Shown here piece after piece: positions 61,742 through 64,000 of a DNA stretch of 64,000 nucleotides. The DNA is taken from contig NC_134427.1 of NCBI RefSeq assembly GCF_030867145.1, forward strand, positions 15,027,001 to 15,091,000, given 5' to 3'. The translations under genes and the position numbers were made by a program. The notes beneath the pieces are model-generated. The model did no database searches. It had not been told where the DNA came from and worked only from the letters and a program-made list of their open reading frames with translations. Position 1 is the stretch's first letter. Each line of letters opens with the position of its first letter. This DNA is from Opisthocomus hoazin. Lineage: Eukaryota > Chordata > Aves > Opisthocomiformes > Opisthocomidae.

Positions 61742-63849
61742 TGCCCGGAGTCTTCATATTTCTTTCATCCCAGTCAGTTTGTAGGTGATGTAGGCGCTGT
61801 ACTAACCATAGCATAGTAGTCAATTCCCATAGATACTGAGCATCTGCTGCCCCCCTTGTGCTGCCTTCGTGGTGTCACCTGCCTGTAGCACTGCTGTTCC
61901 TTTGAAAGGGTAGGGAAAATTGTTTTGGAGCAGCTCTCTTTTTCTCTGAGAAATCATGCAGACTTCTCCTGAACAGTTACATTCATGTTCTCAAAACTTG
62001 CAGTGTGGGTAACACAGAACCACCTCCACCACCTCTCCCTTTCTGTGTGCATAGGTTAGTAACAAAAAAAATCAAGAAGCAAGTGTTATAATATCCACAG
62101 TAAACTGTTCTTCACATCTGTATCTTCATGTTAGCCAACTTGACTAATAGATTGACAGTTCTCTGAATTATAACAAGATTTGGAGGAGAGCTAATTAACT
62201 GAACTTCAGCCCAGAGAACCAGCCCTGAAGAAATACTCATTGTGTGGAGAAAGCAACCAAAAGAAATAGCTGAATAATAATTTAATCTGAAAAGAGTTGT
62301 GGGGCTGCCAATTTGTTACTTGGTTGCATTTAGTTAGGTAAGATTATACTCACACAGCAACAGGGGGCCAAGCATGCCTTTTGTCCCCTTTGTTCTCTAA
62401 CTTCTTGTGAAATGGAACCTGGTGAGCTGTTGGACTAAATATTCTGAGTATTTTGAGCTTGATACCTGAAAGATTTCATTTCCCTAGGCAGCAGTAATTT
62501 GTATGAGAAATGGAACACTTGAGCTGTGACATGACTGAAGAGACCCTAACTCTGGAAACGGAACCCGGATTTGTTCTTTTTAAGCACATACTGCAGTGGT
62601 TGCTATCCTGGATTTTCAAAGTCAGGATTTGGGGTTGAAAGCTGTGAAACAGCAGTATTTCTGGTGGGCTCTATTAGAGTTACTGGACCCTTTGTTATTT
62701 ATAAGTGGGACATGGCATCAAACGAACTACATTGTAAGGATTCTTTCCAATAAAGAGTTTTATTTATTGTTGCATTTTAGTAGTTATTCATGATAGTTCG
62801 GCAGACTATAGATCTAACATGTCTAGCATTTGAATAGATGTTCTAAATTTTAATGAAGGGAAATTTTCCAACAGTCTTGTAGCATCAGTAATCTGAAGTA
62901 ACATGCATCTAAAAAGTTGTTAAAAGAAATTTCACGTTGATCTGAATTTTTTAGCCAAATAGGAGTTACATAACTTCTTAATGGGATTTGGCAGTACTGG
63001 TGTTCTGTGTCAATTTTTGCTTTTCTTTCTGCCTATGTATTTACTGATTTTGTGCATATGTGTATGGATATCTATTTCAAGGAATACAGGGGAGTCAAAT
63101 GCAAGCAGGACTTCCCCAGGAAAGCAACCAAAATTTTCACTGTTAATGATTCTTTAAGTTGGTTAGAAAAGCTGAATTTCCAAGTTGTTTAGGGTTTGCC
63201 TGACGTGAATAGTAAAACTACTACAGAACAAGAAGTGGGATGCACATAGGGCCACACTTACAGTGATGCTACCAGGAGCAGCCTGAAGATGATTTGTTTC
63301 CAATTAAAATGTCAGTATGAAGTGTATATAGTGGCCTTCAACAAATATTCTGTGTTGACAGTGGTTTGTTGGAACAGAATTTTGGGAACCAGTGCTGCGT
63401 CAAATTGAAAGTGTATTGAGATTTTAGAGAAGTGAATTATAATGACCAAAGTTGCCAACTTCGGCAGGTACTGCATTTAATATTGCAAGTTTTACAGAAC
63501 TTGCAAGGGATCCTGAAGGATTTTTTTTCAATAAAGTATAGGTCCTTAGTTTATTAGCCCTATATCAAGTTCTGAAGGAGTGATAATATATGTGAAAGAA
63601 AGTATGTTTCCTCTTAATAGATAGCTAGGAGAGCAAAGTACTAGTTTTTAATGAAATCTCTTATAATAATCTTATGGATGTTGTATTAATTTTGTTTAAG
63701 TGACAAAACAAAGACATTCCTAAATTCAGAGATTTTAGCTTTATATTGCATTGTAGTTATTCACAAGACTGAGAAGATGTTAAATGGACATCTTTATTTC
63801 TTAGATTATCACTATTTTTGCTCTGCTACATGTTTAATATAAGCACATT

Positions 63850-64000
63850 GGCTTTCCTGCAGTCCTCAGACACTTCTCCTGTTCTGCAGGACCTTTCAAA
63901 GATGGTGGAGAGGGGCTCAGCAATGACATCCGCCAGCTCCCTCAGCACTCGTGGGCACATCCCATTGGGGCCCATGGATTTGTGGGTGTCCAGTTTGCTT
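63850..64000 (-). mobile_element. CR1 LINE pol fragment, cut by the window edge
   Basis: The minus strand reads in frame HKSMGPNGMCPRVLRELADV, then IAEPLSTIFERSCRTGEVSE: the conserved start of the CR1 reverse-transcriptase domain. This is a more 5' part of the element than the other copies contain, so a longer copy probably continues to the right of the window. The left end is near 63850. Confidence 0.88.

Larger units (their letters stand above)
53931..63849. other. About 9.9 kb of AT-rich non-coding DNA
   Basis: No exon or repeat family recognised apart from the hexamer repeat at 55144 and CTCF-like sites near 61.7 kb. Segments at about 59230-59420 and 60230-60450 are AT-rich, non-repetitive and dense in ATTA-type cores, the look of conserved non-coding elements, though this is only an impression. 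Confidence 0.45.

Noticed and set aside
61463-61784. Overlapping 92- and 69-codon frames on opposite strands
   Set aside because: Neither resembles a known protein and there are no splice signals in phase; only the CTCF-like motifs were kept.

Overview
The window is vertebrate nuclear DNA, almost certainly from a bird. Split genes with canonical GT-AG introns sit between GC-rich promoter islands. The recognisable interspersed repeats are mainly CR1 LINE ends, the dominant avian repeat, including a pol piece cut by the right edge; there is also one probable MIR fossil. No operons, CRISPR arrays, phage or bacterial genes are present. I cannot name the species.

Three protein-coding genes are well supported, all in 16.8-34.2 kb. 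(1) TMEM185A, plus strand, seven coding exons (16848-27610), encodes a complete 350-residue multi-pass membrane protein. (2) An HSFX/HSFY-like heat-shock-factor-family gene, plus strand, two coding exons (29014-30393), encodes 238 residues. Its DNA-recognition helix has lost the normally invariant arginine. (3) EOLA1 (CXorf40 family), minus strand, two coding exons (34187-32303), encodes a 156-residue ASCH-domain protein. The order and relative orientations match human Xq28 in mirror image, so this is an old linkage group preserved in a bird.

Layout: 1-12.1 kb has no supported gene apart from a CR1 copy at 6.5 kb. At 12.1-13.1 kb, a GC-rich patch and two minus-strand exon-like segments with good splice signals suggest the 5' end of a gene running off the left edge; from human gene order MAMLD1 would be the expected neighbour, but no protein match is visible. 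16.3-17.6 kb is the TMEM185A CpG island, with three NRF1-type palindromes. 28.86-28.96 kb is a compact HSFX promoter with X-box, CRE-like, CCAAT and MYB motifs, as in many testis genes. 34.2-35.2 kb is the EOLA1 CpG island, which also shows signs of a divergent plus-strand transcript (YY1 element, donor, and an exon at 36.15 kb). From 36.3 kb to the end is about 28 kb of AT-rich DNA without recognised exons, holding CR1 fragments, low-complexity tracts, a MIR-like fossil and a few CTCF-like sites.

I found no new multi-gene system. The most interesting points are the altered HSFX recognition helix, its testis-type promoter, the preserved Xq28 block, and the unassigned exon candidates on both flanks.
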